Shown here piece after piece: positions 34,156 to 41,701 of a DNA stretch of 64,000 bases. The stretch lies in NCBI GenBank assembly GCA_018662005.1, contig JABJHA010000002.1, forward strand, positions 124,001 through 188,000. The letters run 5' to 3'. The DNA comes from Rhodospirillaceae bacterium. GTDB lineage: Bacteria; Pseudomonadota; Alphaproteobacteria; Rhodospirillales; JABHCV01. Below the pieces are notes generated by a model, which saw only the letters and a list, made by a program, of their open reading frames with translations, made no database searches and was not told the DNA's origin. A program made the translations under genes and the position numbers. Position 1 is the stretch's first letter. The number at the start of each line of letters is the position of its first letter.

Positions 34156-34169
34156 TTGATTTGGATCAA
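34156..34169. promoter_or_regulatory. FNR/FixK-type binding site
   Basis: TTGATTTGGATCAA matches the FNR consensus TTGATNNNNATCAA at every fixed position. It lies upstream of the first oxidoreductase gene (start 34030) and so predicts induction of the ferredoxin-dependent, oxygen-sensitive pathway under low oxygen. FixK or another Crp/FNR family member could also bind it. Confidence 0.75.
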
Positions 34170-34187
34170 TCTAAAATTAATAGTGGG

Positions 34188-34202
34188 CTCAGTTTAACTG
34201 AG
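34188..34202. promoter_or_regulatory. 15-bp perfect palindrome, possible operator
   Basis: CTCAGTT and AACTGAG flank one central T. The site lies 18 bases from the FNR-type box on the aldolase side. It could bind a pathway-specific regulator; no regulator gene is adjacent. Confidence 0.4.
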
Positions 34203-34374
34203 TGAGCGGGGCGTTGTCAGGCAAAATCAGACAGCGCTTTTAAAATCACCCTGTGTTAGCAAAATCCTCGAACAGCGGCATATAAGAAAAGAACTCGTAG
34301 TAGGGTTGGTTAAAGAAAACCAGATGATCGTTCAAATCAATCCTCTTGCCACATCCTATGAGCGCGCCCTAGGT

Positions 34375-34380
34375 TATAAT
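34375..34380 (+). promoter_or_regulatory. candidate -10 box of the aldolase gene
   Basis: A perfect TATAAT lies 28 bases before the ATG of the aldolase gene. No matching -35 is seen at 16-18 bases upstream. The leader would be about 22 bases and includes the CAGGAG ribosome site. Confidence 0.4.
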
Positions 34381-34408
34381 CACGTCGTTACAACAGGAGT
34401 TTTGGACT

Positions 34409-35152
34409 ATGCCGCAGCCTCAATTAGTGGAAGACCCATTTGGCGAACAACGTATCGACATGGCGGCGGCATTCCGCTGGACAGCGCGCCTGAACATGCA
34501 CGAGGGTATCGCCAATCATTTCAGCCTTGCCGTGTCCGATGATGGCTCGAAATTTCTGCTCAACCCATACGGTCGGCACTTCTCGAAGATGCGGTCTTCT
34601 GATTTATTGCTAATCGACGCCAATGACCCGGCGATGGGTGAACGCGACGACATCGACCCCACGGCCTGGTGCATTCACGGGGCCATGCACAGGAACAACC
34701 CGGGTGCCCGCTGTATCATGCATGTGCATTCAAAATACGTCACCGCACTGGCCAGCCTCAAAGACAGCTCGATGCCGCCCATCGACCAGAACACCATGCG
34801 TTTTTATAACCGCATCGCCGTTGATGAAGGGTTTGACGGCATGGGCATGGACGATGAAGCCGAACGCCTGAGCACCGTCATGGGCAACAAGCGGCTGGCG
34901 ATCATGGGTAACCACGGCGTTATGGTTGTCGGCAATTCCGTCGCCGAAGTTTTCGACGAGATGTATTACTTTGAACGGGCCTGTGAAACCCTGATTACGG
35001 CCTTGTCCACGGGCCGCGAGTTGCGTATCGCTTCACCCGAAGTAGCCGAAAAAACGGCCCAGCAATTCGAGAACTATCCCGGGTTCGCCGAACGTCACCT
35101 GGCCGCCCTGAAAGATATCCTCGACAGTGAAGAGCCCGATTACCGGGACTAG
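34409..35152 (+). CDS. class II aldolase/adducin family protein
   Basis: A 247-residue cytosolic protein of the zinc-dependent class II aldolase/adducin family. The likely metal histidines are in CIMHVHSKYVTAL and in NHGVMVVGNSVAEVFDEMYYFERACET; an early GIANHFSLAV segment fits the substrate-binding loop. Proteins of this type cleave or decarboxylate small phosphorylated or carboxylated sugars, but many members act on unknown substrates and this one lacks clear specificity marks. CAGGAG precedes the ATG. It stands alone on the plus strand and its end overlaps the convergent exporter gene by four bases. Confidence 0.85.
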   Translation: MPQPQLVEDPFGEQRIDMAAAFRWTARLNMHEGIANHFSLAVSDDGSKFLLNPYGRHFSKMRSSDLLLIDANDPAMGERDDIDPTAWCIHGAMHRNNPGARCIMHVHSKYVTALASLKDSSMPPIDQNTMRFYNRIAVDEGFDGMGMDDEAERLSTVMGNKRLAIMGNHGVMVVGNSVAEVFDEMYYFERACETLITALSTGRELRIASPEVAEKTAQQFENYPGFAERHLAALKDILDSEEPDYRD

Positions 35153-36144
35153 ACCTTTCGCGGCCTGACCAAAGCCAATGCAGCGAGCATGATCGCCAAC
35201 GAGACCCATATCCAGTACGAGTGCTTCTCGTCAAAAATCAAGACGCCCCAGAAAACGCCCGAAAACGTCACCACATAGGCAGTCTGACTGGCGAAAACCG
35301 GTCCGGCGTGAGTGATTAAAAATATAAACATGCTGTAAGCGGTGACGCTTAGGATCGCCATCCCGACAATAGCCCATTCCACCGTTCCCCATGGCCAAGT
35401 CAGGGGAACGAAAGTGCCCGTTGCAATCACAAACGGCGTTGTGATGACGGTTGCGGCAATAAACAGGCCACCGGCCACCGTCGTCGAGCTGACATTGCTG
35501 GGCATGTGCAAGGCGACAACCATATTTTCGCCCGCATAACAAACTGAAGCGATCAAAGCCGCCAACACCCACGGCACGGCAGTCCGGTCAGGTAAACTTG
35601 CATCAGGCCCGACCAGCAACAGAATTGAAAGGCAGCCAAAGATAACGCCCAGAATTCGACCAAGCTGGAACTTTTCGATGCCGAAGAAGGCCGCGGCAAC
35701 AAAGGTCAGCAACGGCACGGTGGCCACGGTGATTGACAGAATCCCCGGCGAGACCCTTGAGGCGGCATAAAAAAACAAAATCCCCGGAATCACTGAACCC
35801 AACATGCCACAGGCCATATAAAACAGGATATTTTCCCGTTTCATGGGCAACCTTCGGCGGGTCACCACCATCACCGTGATCAGGGCAATAGCACCAATCG
35901 TTGACTGCCAGTAATTAATTCCCAGCGGATGGCCACCGCCATCAGCGGCAATTTTGGCAAGCGAAAATGTCGCCCCCCATATCACCCCCATAACCAGCAA
36001 CAGCATCCACGCCTGGGCGCGGCCAAGGGTGCTTTTACTTAAATCAGGTTCAATAATTTCTTCTGGCGAAAGAAAGGCGGCGCTGACCGCCTGTTCCGCA
36101 ATTTCAGGGCCGTAGGTCCGTGATGTATCTGGCTTATCTTCCAC
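35149..36144 (-). CDS. EamA-type (DMT) membrane transporter
   Basis: About 331 residues with ten hydrophobic helices in two EamA repeats (VMGVIWGATFSLAKIAADGG, then a second repeat beginning near VLAALIASVCYAGENMVVALH). This is the drug/metabolite transporter superfamily, usually exporters of amino acids or metabolites, sometimes importers. An unusual hydrophilic N-terminal stretch of about 45 residues precedes the first helix. The GTG at 36144 is favoured because AGGACGG lies upstream; the frame is open to a TTG at 36192. It follows the PhnD-like gene by 93 bases on the same strand. Confidence 0.78.
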   Translation of the reverse strand: MEDKPDTSRTYGPEIAEQAVSAAFLSPEEIIEPDLSKSTLGRAQAWMLLLVMGVIWGATFSLAKIAADGGGHPLGINYWQSTIGAIALITVMVVTRRRLPMKRENILFYMACGMLGSVIPGILFFYAASRVSPGILSITVATVPLLTFVAAAFFGIEKFQLGRILGVIFGCLSILLLVGPDASLPDRTAVPWVLAALIASVCYAGENMVVALHMPSNVSSTTVAGGLFIAATVITTPFVIATGTFVPLTWPWGTVEWAIVGMAILSVTAYSMFIFLITHAGPVFASQTAYVVTFSGVFWGVLIFDEKHSYWIWVSLAIMLAALALVRPRKV

Positions 36145-36237
36145 GGCCCACCGTCCTGAAACATATACTTTAGAAAATTCAGATTTGACCAATATGCCCT
36201 ATTATCCATTCGGTCAAGGACTCCTGAAGGTATGAAT

Positions 36238-36996
36238 TTACGTCATAGCCCGCACGTATTGGGACAACGGCACGAAGACAAAACCGGCAAGCCTGAGAGA
36301 CCGCCTAGCAGCTGCCAGTGTGCTGTCTTCAAACGCATTCTTTACAGCCCTGGTCATGGCCTTGACGTCCGCTTCAGCCAGATCGGCCCTGGTGATATAG
36401 GGCAGGCCCGGAGCAGGCGGGCTTTGCTCGAAAACCTGCGTGCCCACCAGTCGTTCGGGTTCAACATCACTGATCAATGCATGGGTAACGCAATCAATGG
36501 CGGCTATATCGGCCCGGCCTTCCCGGACAAGGTCGATGCTTTTTGCGTGACTGCCGCTGACAACAAGTTCGCTTGAGCCATCGACAAAATCACGCAATAC
36601 CCGCCAACCCGAAAAAGAGTCCATGCCGTTTAGCGCGATCCGGGCGGGCAATGCGGCGGAAAGATTTTCATAGATCGCGCCGGTTCGGGCAATGAACAGG
36701 CTTCGATAGTACGCCCCTTCGCAGCCGGGTGCTTCGTAACATGGTGTGCCCAGCAATTGCACCTGACCCTCCAGTTTGTGGATTAATGGAAAGCCGCAGG
36801 TCTGGGCAAAAAACAGGTTTGGGGCCTGCCAAATATCATAAGGATCGGCATCCGATCTATTCAGATCGACCGGTATATTGGAAAAACCCTGTGCCTGGAA
36901 ATGCCCCTTTAGACCAACCCACCATGCTTCCTGGGCGGGGTGAAGGGCCGGAAAATCGTACATACCCAGATAGGCCTGTTGGTCATTCATGGGCAT
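36238..36996 (-). CDS. PhnD-like substrate-binding protein without signal peptide
   Basis: A 252-residue protein with the PhnD/phosphonate-binding fold pattern: LGMYDFPALHPAQEAWWVGLKGHFQAQG, then CYEAPGCEGAYYRSLFIARTG, LNGMDSFSGWRVLRDF, and a GRADIAAIDCVTHAL loop. No hydrophobic leader is present, so unlike transport PhnD it should remain in the cytosol or act as a sensor. The ATG at 36996 is preferred (AGAGGAAA upstream) over a GTG at 37017. It is divergent from the HD-domain operon across 86 bases, which links it to that operon. Ligand unknown; a phosphonate or small anionic compound is plausible. Confidence 0.7.
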   Translation of the reverse strand: MPMNDQQAYLGMYDFPALHPAQEAWWVGLKGHFQAQGFSNIPVDLNRSDADPYDIWQAPNLFFAQTCGFPLIHKLEGQVQLLGTPCYEAPGCEGAYYRSLFIARTGAIYENLSAALPARIALNGMDSFSGWRVLRDFVDGSSELVVSGSHAKSIDLVREGRADIAAIDCVTHALISDVEPERLVGTQVFEQSPPAPGLPYITRADLAEADVKAMTRAVKNAFEDSTLAAARRSLRLAGFVFVPLSQYVRAMT

Positions 36997-37082
36997 GGTG
37001 CATTTTCCTCTGGTCACGGCGACTATTTGAGCACATTATTTTTCCTAACAACAGAAATGTCCATCATCAGGGGAGCAAGATC

Positions 37083-37661
37083 ATGCCGGAATACGTAAAC
37101 TGGACACGCATGGAAGACGGCGTACAGGAAGACTGGAATCTTCTTTTTGAGCTTGAAGAGCAAGCCAACGCCGATCTTGTTGAACGGGTTCTAACTCACC
37201 TGAAGCTGCTAGATGTTAATTGGGGTGGCTATCGCATCAATCGCTATCAACATTCCCTGCAATCGGCGACCATGGCCGAGCGTGATGGCTGCGATGAGGA
37301 AATGGTTGTGGCCGCCCTGCTGCACGACATGGGCGACATTATCTCACCTTATAATCATAGCGAATTTGCCGCCGCAATCCTGCGTCCTTATGTGTCGGAA
37401 AAAACCTACTGGATCATCAAGCATCACGGTCTTTTCCAAAGCTACTATTATAATGAATATCTTGGCGGTGACCCTGGCGCCCGTGATCGCTTCAAAGACC
37501 ATCCCCATTATCAGGCGTGTGTAGATTTTTGCCATAAGTATGATCAAAACGCCTTCGACCCCGATTATGACACCTTGCCGCTGGAGCATTTTATACCGGC
37601 GGTCAAAAGGGTGTTCTCCAGACAAACCGAAAGCCATCTGGAACTGGCTCCGGCCGAATAA
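37083..37661 (+). CDS. HD-domain protein, PhnZ/TmpB-like mixed-valent diiron oxygenase candidate
   Basis: A 192-residue HD-domain protein. The region INRYQHSLQSATMAERDGCDEEMVVAALLHDMGD is very close to PhnZ. Metal ligands by this comparison are H57, H81, D82, H92, H114 or H115, and D154; the spacing H57 to H81 equals that in PhnZ (24). PhnZ and its relative TmpB are diiron oxygenases that cleave the C-P bond of hydroxylated phosphonates; TmpB releases glycine betaine. Where PhnZ has Glu27, this protein has Tyr50, so the substrate should differ. AGGGGAGC precedes the ATG. The gene leads an operon with an MttB-like gene 21 bases downstream. An ordinary phosphohydrolase role cannot be excluded. 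Confidence 0.7.
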   Translation: MPEYVNWTRMEDGVQEDWNLLFELEEQANADLVERVLTHLKLLDVNWGGYRINRYQHSLQSATMAERDGCDEEMVVAALLHDMGDIISPYNHSEFAAAILRPYVSEKTYWIIKHHGLFQSYYYNEYLGGDPGARDRFKDHPHYQACVDFCHKYDQNAFDPDYDTLPLEHFIPAVKRVFSRQTESHLELAPAE

Positions 37662-37682
37662 TAAAAGGTGGGAGGCAAACCT

Positions 37683-39221
37683 GTGGCAAAACGAACCCGA
37701 GCACGTGCGAGAACCGGGAACCGAAGAGAAAGCGGCGAAAGTTTTCAGCAACTACCCTTCAGGCAACCACAAAACCCCTATCAGCCATTTAATATTATTT
37801 CCGACGATGAAGTTGAAGCGCTGCATAACAAATCCCTTGATGTTCTCGAAGAGCTTGGTATCAATTTCCTGCTTGAAGAAGCACGCGATATTCTAAAAGC
37901 CGCCGGTGCCGATGTTCGCCCTGGCGATCCCTGCGTACGCTTTGATCGGGGGCTGATTGAAGCATCCATTAAAACCACACCCAAACAGTTCACCGTACAC
38001 GCTCGTAACCCTGCCTATAATATGGAGTACGGTGGAAATTATACGGCGTTCTGCCTGGTCGGCAGCCCGCCCAACGCCACCGATATGGACAACGGTCGCA
38101 GGCAGGGGAGCTTTAATGACTACTGTGATTTTATTCGTCTTGGCCAAAGCCTGAATATCGTCCATCAGATCGCCGGGTATCCGGTCGAACCGACCGATAT
38201 TGCTCCCCCAATTCGTCATCTCGTTGCCGAACAGGCGCTGATAAAGCTGTCCGACAAAATCGGTTTCGGATATTGCCTGAACCGCCAACGGATCAGGGAT
38301 TCCATTGAAATGGTTCGCATTGGCCGCAACATCAGCGAGGAGCAACTGAAGAACGAACCTTCGATTTTCACCGTCGTCAACGCCAATTCACCACGCCAGT
38401 ATGACGTCGCCATGTTAAGCGGCATCATCGAAATGGCGCGCATGAACCAGCCGGTCATTATTACCCCGTTCACGTTGGCCGGCGCCATGGCCCCGGTAAC
38501 AATGATTGGCGCTATCGTCCAGCAAAATGTTGAAGCGCTTGCCGGCATCGCCTTTTTGCAGATGGTCAATCCTGGCGCCCCGGCACTGTACGGAGGTTTT
38601 ACCTCAAACGTCGACATGCGCACCGGCTCGCCGGCATTCGGCACCCCTGAATATTCCAAGGCGGTTTTGATCGGCGGCCAACTGACACGGCGCTATGACA
38701 TTCCGTATCGCTCATCAAATGTCAACGCATCAAATGCGCCGGACGCGCAGGCGACTTACGAGTCACAAATGTCACTATGGCCCTGCATGTTGGCCCACTG
38801 CAACATGGTCAAACACGCTGTGGGATGGCTTGAGGGCGGCCTTGCCGCATCATTTGAAAAAGCCATCATTGATGCCGAAATGCTGCAAATGATGTCCGAG
38901 TTCATGAAACCGCTCACCGTCAATGACGATGAAATGGCCATGGAGGCGATGCGCGAAGTCGGCCCCGGCGGCCATTACTTCGGCTGCGCCCATACCATGG
39001 AACGTTACGAAAATGCCTTTTACACCCCAATTCTGTCTGATTGGAGCAATTTTGAGAATTGGCGTGATAAGGGTTCCATTGATGCCACCACGCGGGCCAA
39101 CACAATCTATAAGAAATTGCTTGAGGACTATCAGCAACCGCCCATGGACAAGGCTATAGAAGATGAGCTGGACGCCTTTGTTGAGCGTCGCATCGCCGAG
39201 GGCGGGGCCAAAGAAGATTAA
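37683..39221 (+). CDS. MttB-family (non-pyrrolysine) trimethylamine methyltransferase-like protein
   Basis: A 512-residue TIM-barrel protein of the MttB superfamily. The frame is continuous without any in-frame TAG, so it is a non-pyrrolysine member; known examples of this kind demethylate glycine betaine, carnitine or proline betaine. Seen segments: ISDDEVEALHNKSLDVLEELGI at the start, NGRRQGSFNDYCDFIRLGQSL, TPFTLAGAMAPVTMIGAIVQQNVEALAG and GPGGHYFGCAHTMERYENAFYTP at the end. The GTG at 37683 is chosen because GGAGG lies seven bases upstream. No cognate corrinoid protein gene is in the window, so either it lies elsewhere or the enzyme works differently. The stop overlaps the aminotransferase start. 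Confidence 0.85.
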   Translation: MAKRTRARARTGNRRESGESFQQLPFRQPQNPYQPFNIISDDEVEALHNKSLDVLEELGINFLLEEARDILKAAGADVRPGDPCVRFDRGLIEASIKTTPKQFTVHARNPAYNMEYGGNYTAFCLVGSPPNATDMDNGRRQGSFNDYCDFIRLGQSLNIVHQIAGYPVEPTDIAPPIRHLVAEQALIKLSDKIGFGYCLNRQRIRDSIEMVRIGRNISEEQLKNEPSIFTVVNANSPRQYDVAMLSGIIEMARMNQPVIITPFTLAGAMAPVTMIGAIVQQNVEALAGIAFLQMVNPGAPALYGGFTSNVDMRTGSPAFGTPEYSKAVLIGGQLTRRYDIPYRSSNVNASNAPDAQATYESQMSLWPCMLAHCNMVKHAVGWLEGGLAASFEKAIIDAEMLQMMSEFMKPLTVNDDEMAMEAMREVGPGGHYFGCAHTMERYENAFYTPILSDWSNFENWRDKGSIDATTRANTIYKKLLEDYQQPPMDKAIEDELDAFVERRIAEGGAKED

Positions 39222-40423
39222 TGACTGACCTTAGCAACGTACTGGACAGCTTCCAGCCATCGGCGATCAGTGTCATCTTCACGTTGACCAGTCGGCTTAA
39301 GGAAGAAGGCCGTGACATCATCGACCTGAGTATCGGCGAGCCGGATTTCCCAACCCCGGACCACGTCAAGCAAGCCGCCATTGACGCCATCAACGCCGAC
39401 TTCACCCGCTACACACCGGTCGATGGCATCAGCACCCTTAAAGAGGCCATCAGCAACAAATTTCAGCGTGATAACAATCTCGAATATGGCCCCGACCAGA
39501 TCGTTGTCGAGGCGGGTGCAAAGCCGCTGCTGTTCCATGCCATGCAGGCCATCCTGAACCCGGACGATGAGGTCATCCTGCCGGTGCCGTGCTGGGCATC
39601 CTATACCGGCATGGTGTTGCTCGCCGGTGCCAAACCAGTGCCGGTTCCCTGCCGTGAGGACAGGCATTTTAAATTACAAGCCGATGATCTGGAAAGTGCC
39701 ATCACAGACCAGACCCGCCTCATTTTGCTTAACTCACCAAGCAATCCAACCGGTGCGGCGTATAACGCAGATGAATTGAAAGTCCTGACCGATGTCCTGA
39801 TGCGACACCCGCAGGTGTGGATCATTGCCGATGATATTTACGAGCATATCGTATTTGACAATTTTGCCTTCACCACACCGGCCCAGATTGAGCCCGCTCT
39901 TTATGACCGCACACTAACCATCAACGGCGCTTCCAAAGCCTATTCAATGACCGGCTGGCGCATTGGTTACGCGGGCGGCCCGAAGAAGCTGATTGCTGGC
40001 ATCACCAAGGTGCTGTCCCAAAGTGTCGGCAACCCCTGCTCGATCAGCCAAGCCGCGGCCGTTGCCGCCCTTGAAGGACCACAGGATTATCTTGGCGAAC
40101 GGGCGGCCTTGTTCAAAGAGCGCCGCGATTTTCTTGTTGAACGACTGAACACCTTCAATGGCCTTACATGTCACGCGCCGGAAGGGGCTTTTTACCTGTT
40201 TCCATCATGTAAGGGACTGATCGGCGGCCACACCCCCGAAGGGGCGACAATTAACAGCAGCACTGATCTTGCCAGTTACCTGCTGGAAAGTGCCGGTGTC
40301 TCCGTGGTGCCCGGTGCGGCGTTTGAATTCGATCCCAATATCCGGATCTCCTACGCCACCTCAATGGACAATCTGGAAATCGCCTGTGACCGGATGGAAC
40401 AAGCCTGTAGAGAGATCACCTGA
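39221..40423 (+). CDS. class I aminotransferase (AspC-like)
   Basis: A 400-residue PLP enzyme of the aspartate aminotransferase fold type I. Expected parts are present: DLSIGEPDFPTPDHV near the start, VVEAGAKPLLFHAMQAIL, LNSPSNPTGAAYN, the IADDIYEHIVFD segment, and the PLP lysine in TINGASKAYSMTGWRIGYAGG. Specificity cannot be told; aspartate, aromatic or small amino acids are possible. It overlaps the MttB-like stop by one base (TAATG) and precedes the DddP-like gene by 16 bases, so it belongs to this operon. Confidence 0.9.
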   Translation: MTDLSNVLDSFQPSAISVIFTLTSRLKEEGRDIIDLSIGEPDFPTPDHVKQAAIDAINADFTRYTPVDGISTLKEAISNKFQRDNNLEYGPDQIVVEAGAKPLLFHAMQAILNPDDEVILPVPCWASYTGMVLLAGAKPVPVPCREDRHFKLQADDLESAITDQTRLILLNSPSNPTGAAYNADELKVLTDVLMRHPQVWIIADDIYEHIVFDNFAFTTPAQIEPALYDRTLTINGASKAYSMTGWRIGYAGGPKKLIAGITKVLSQSVGNPCSISQAAAVAALEGPQDYLGERAALFKERRDFLVERLNTFNGLTCHAPEGAFYLFPSCKGLIGGHTPEGATINSSTDLASYLLESAGVSVVPGAAFEFDPNIRISYATSMDNLEIACDRMEQACREIT

Positions 40424-40439
40424 ACAAAGGAACCCTTCC

Positions 40440-41693
40440 ATGCCCATCAATGCCGCCGATGCTGTTTATAACAAGGGTGCGCCACGCCAACATGGCGCCA
40501 TGGAATTCAGCGACTGCCCGGTTGATTTGGACAGTGTTCGCCTGTACCGGCTTGGCCGGATACGTGACGAATTAAGAAAAAAGGATTGTGGAGGTGCCTT
40601 GCTGTTCGATCAGGTCAACACACGTTACGCCACCGATTCGACGAATATGCAAATCTGGTGCTCCCATTACGAAACGCGCTGTGTCTTCATCGCCACGGAC
40701 GGCCCGGTGGTTTTGTTCGATTACTCCAACCTGCCCCATCTGGCCGCAGAATTGCCGACCATCGACGAATACCGGGTGATGCCATCATTCTATTATTTCG
40801 CCGCCGCAGAATACGGCCACGAGCGGGCCAGGGAATTTGGCAACCAGATCGCCGATTTGATGAAACAGCACGGGGCGGGCAACAAGCGACTGGCCGTTGA
40901 CAGGCTTTCGCACATGGGCACCGATGCCATTCGTTCCCACGGCATTGAACTTTTTGATGGTTTGGAAATTACCGAACAGGCCCGCATGATCAAAAGCGCC
41001 GACGAACTTGTGCTGATGCAACGAGCCATAGAGGTGTGCGAAACCGGCATGAAAGCCATGCACGACGCCATGGTTCCCGGCATTACCGAAAACGCCTTAT
41101 GGGCAAAACTGCATGAAACAAACATCGCCCTGGGTGGAGAATGGATTGAAACCCGCCTGTTATCATCCGGGCCACGCACCAATCCGTGGTTTCGCGAATG
41201 CTCCATGCGCCCTATTGAGCCCGGCGATATGGTCAGTTTCGATACCGACCTGGTCGGCCCCTATGGCTATTGCGCCGACATATCGCGTTCCTGGCGTTGC
41301 GGTGATGGCAAACCTGATGATGAACAACGCCGCCTGTACGCCAACGCTCATGAACAACTTCATCATGACATGGCATTGCTGAAACCGGGAATGAGCTTCC
41401 GTGAGGTCATTGAAAATGCCTGGCCTATTCCTGACGAGTTTATGTCCAACCGTTACACATGCCTGCTTCATGGGGTCGGACTGGCCGATGAGTATCCGTC
41501 CCTTAAACACCGCATCGATTTTGAAAAGAAAGGCTACGACGGATACCTCGAGGAAGGGATGACCGTTTGCGTCGAATCGATGATCGCCAGCGAAGGTGGC
41601 CGCGAAGGCGTCAAACTTGAAGAACAGGTGTTGATTACCAAAGACGGGGCCAAAGCCATGTCATCCTACCGCTTCGAGGAAGACTGGCTTTAG
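40440..41693 (+). CDS. dddP: DddP-like M24-family metalloprotein (candidate DMSP lyase)
   Basis: A 417-residue pita-bread (M24 peptidase fold) protein. Against the DMSP lyase DddP the six metal ligands fall at identical spacing: D268, D270, D280, H344, E379 and E394 here versus D295, D297, D307, H371, E406 and E421 there. The catalytic Asp377 of DddP corresponds to D350 and Tyr366 to Y339. Neighbouring segments GGEWIETRLLSSGPRTNPWFRE and FDTDLVGPYGYCADISRSW also agree. DddP cleaves dimethylsulfoniopropionate to dimethylsulfide and acrylate. The operon context (HD oxygenase, MttB-like methyltransferase, aminotransferase) is not that of known DMSP loci, so a related substrate is possible. AAAGGA precedes the ATG. 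Confidence 0.75.
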   Translation: MPINAADAVYNKGAPRQHGAMEFSDCPVDLDSVRLYRLGRIRDELRKKDCGGALLFDQVNTRYATDSTNMQIWCSHYETRCVFIATDGPVVLFDYSNLPHLAAELPTIDEYRVMPSFYYFAAAEYGHERAREFGNQIADLMKQHGAGNKRLAVDRLSHMGTDAIRSHGIELFDGLEITEQARMIKSADELVLMQRAIEVCETGMKAMHDAMVPGITENALWAKLHETNIALGGEWIETRLLSSGPRTNPWFRECSMRPIEPGDMVSFDTDLVGPYGYCADISRSWRCGDGKPDDEQRRLYANAHEQLHHDMALLKPGMSFREVIENAWPIPDEFMSNRYTCLLHGVGLADEYPSLKHRIDFEKKGYDGYLEEGMTVCVESMIASEGGREGVKLEEQVLITKDGAKAMSSYRFEEDWL

Positions 41694-41701
41694 CAAATTA
41701 A

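Larger units (their letters stand above)
34031..34408. other. 378-bp divergent control region between the arylacetate operon and the aldolase gene
   Basis: No convincing gene is present. The stretch holds an FNR-type box, a 15-bp palindrome, a candidate -10 on each strand, and an AT-rich part near 34170-34180. A plus-strand open frame that starts at 34306 runs out of frame into the aldolase gene and is not considered real. Confidence 0.7.

Noticed and set aside
34306-34542. A 78-codon plus-strand frame before the aldolase gene
   Set aside because: It overlaps the aldolase start in another frame, has low-complexity composition and covers the likely promoter.
37683-39221. Possible pyrrolysine (TAG) read-through in the MttB-like gene
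   Set aside because: The frame has no in-frame TAG and the length is complete, so it belongs to the non-pyrrolysine group.
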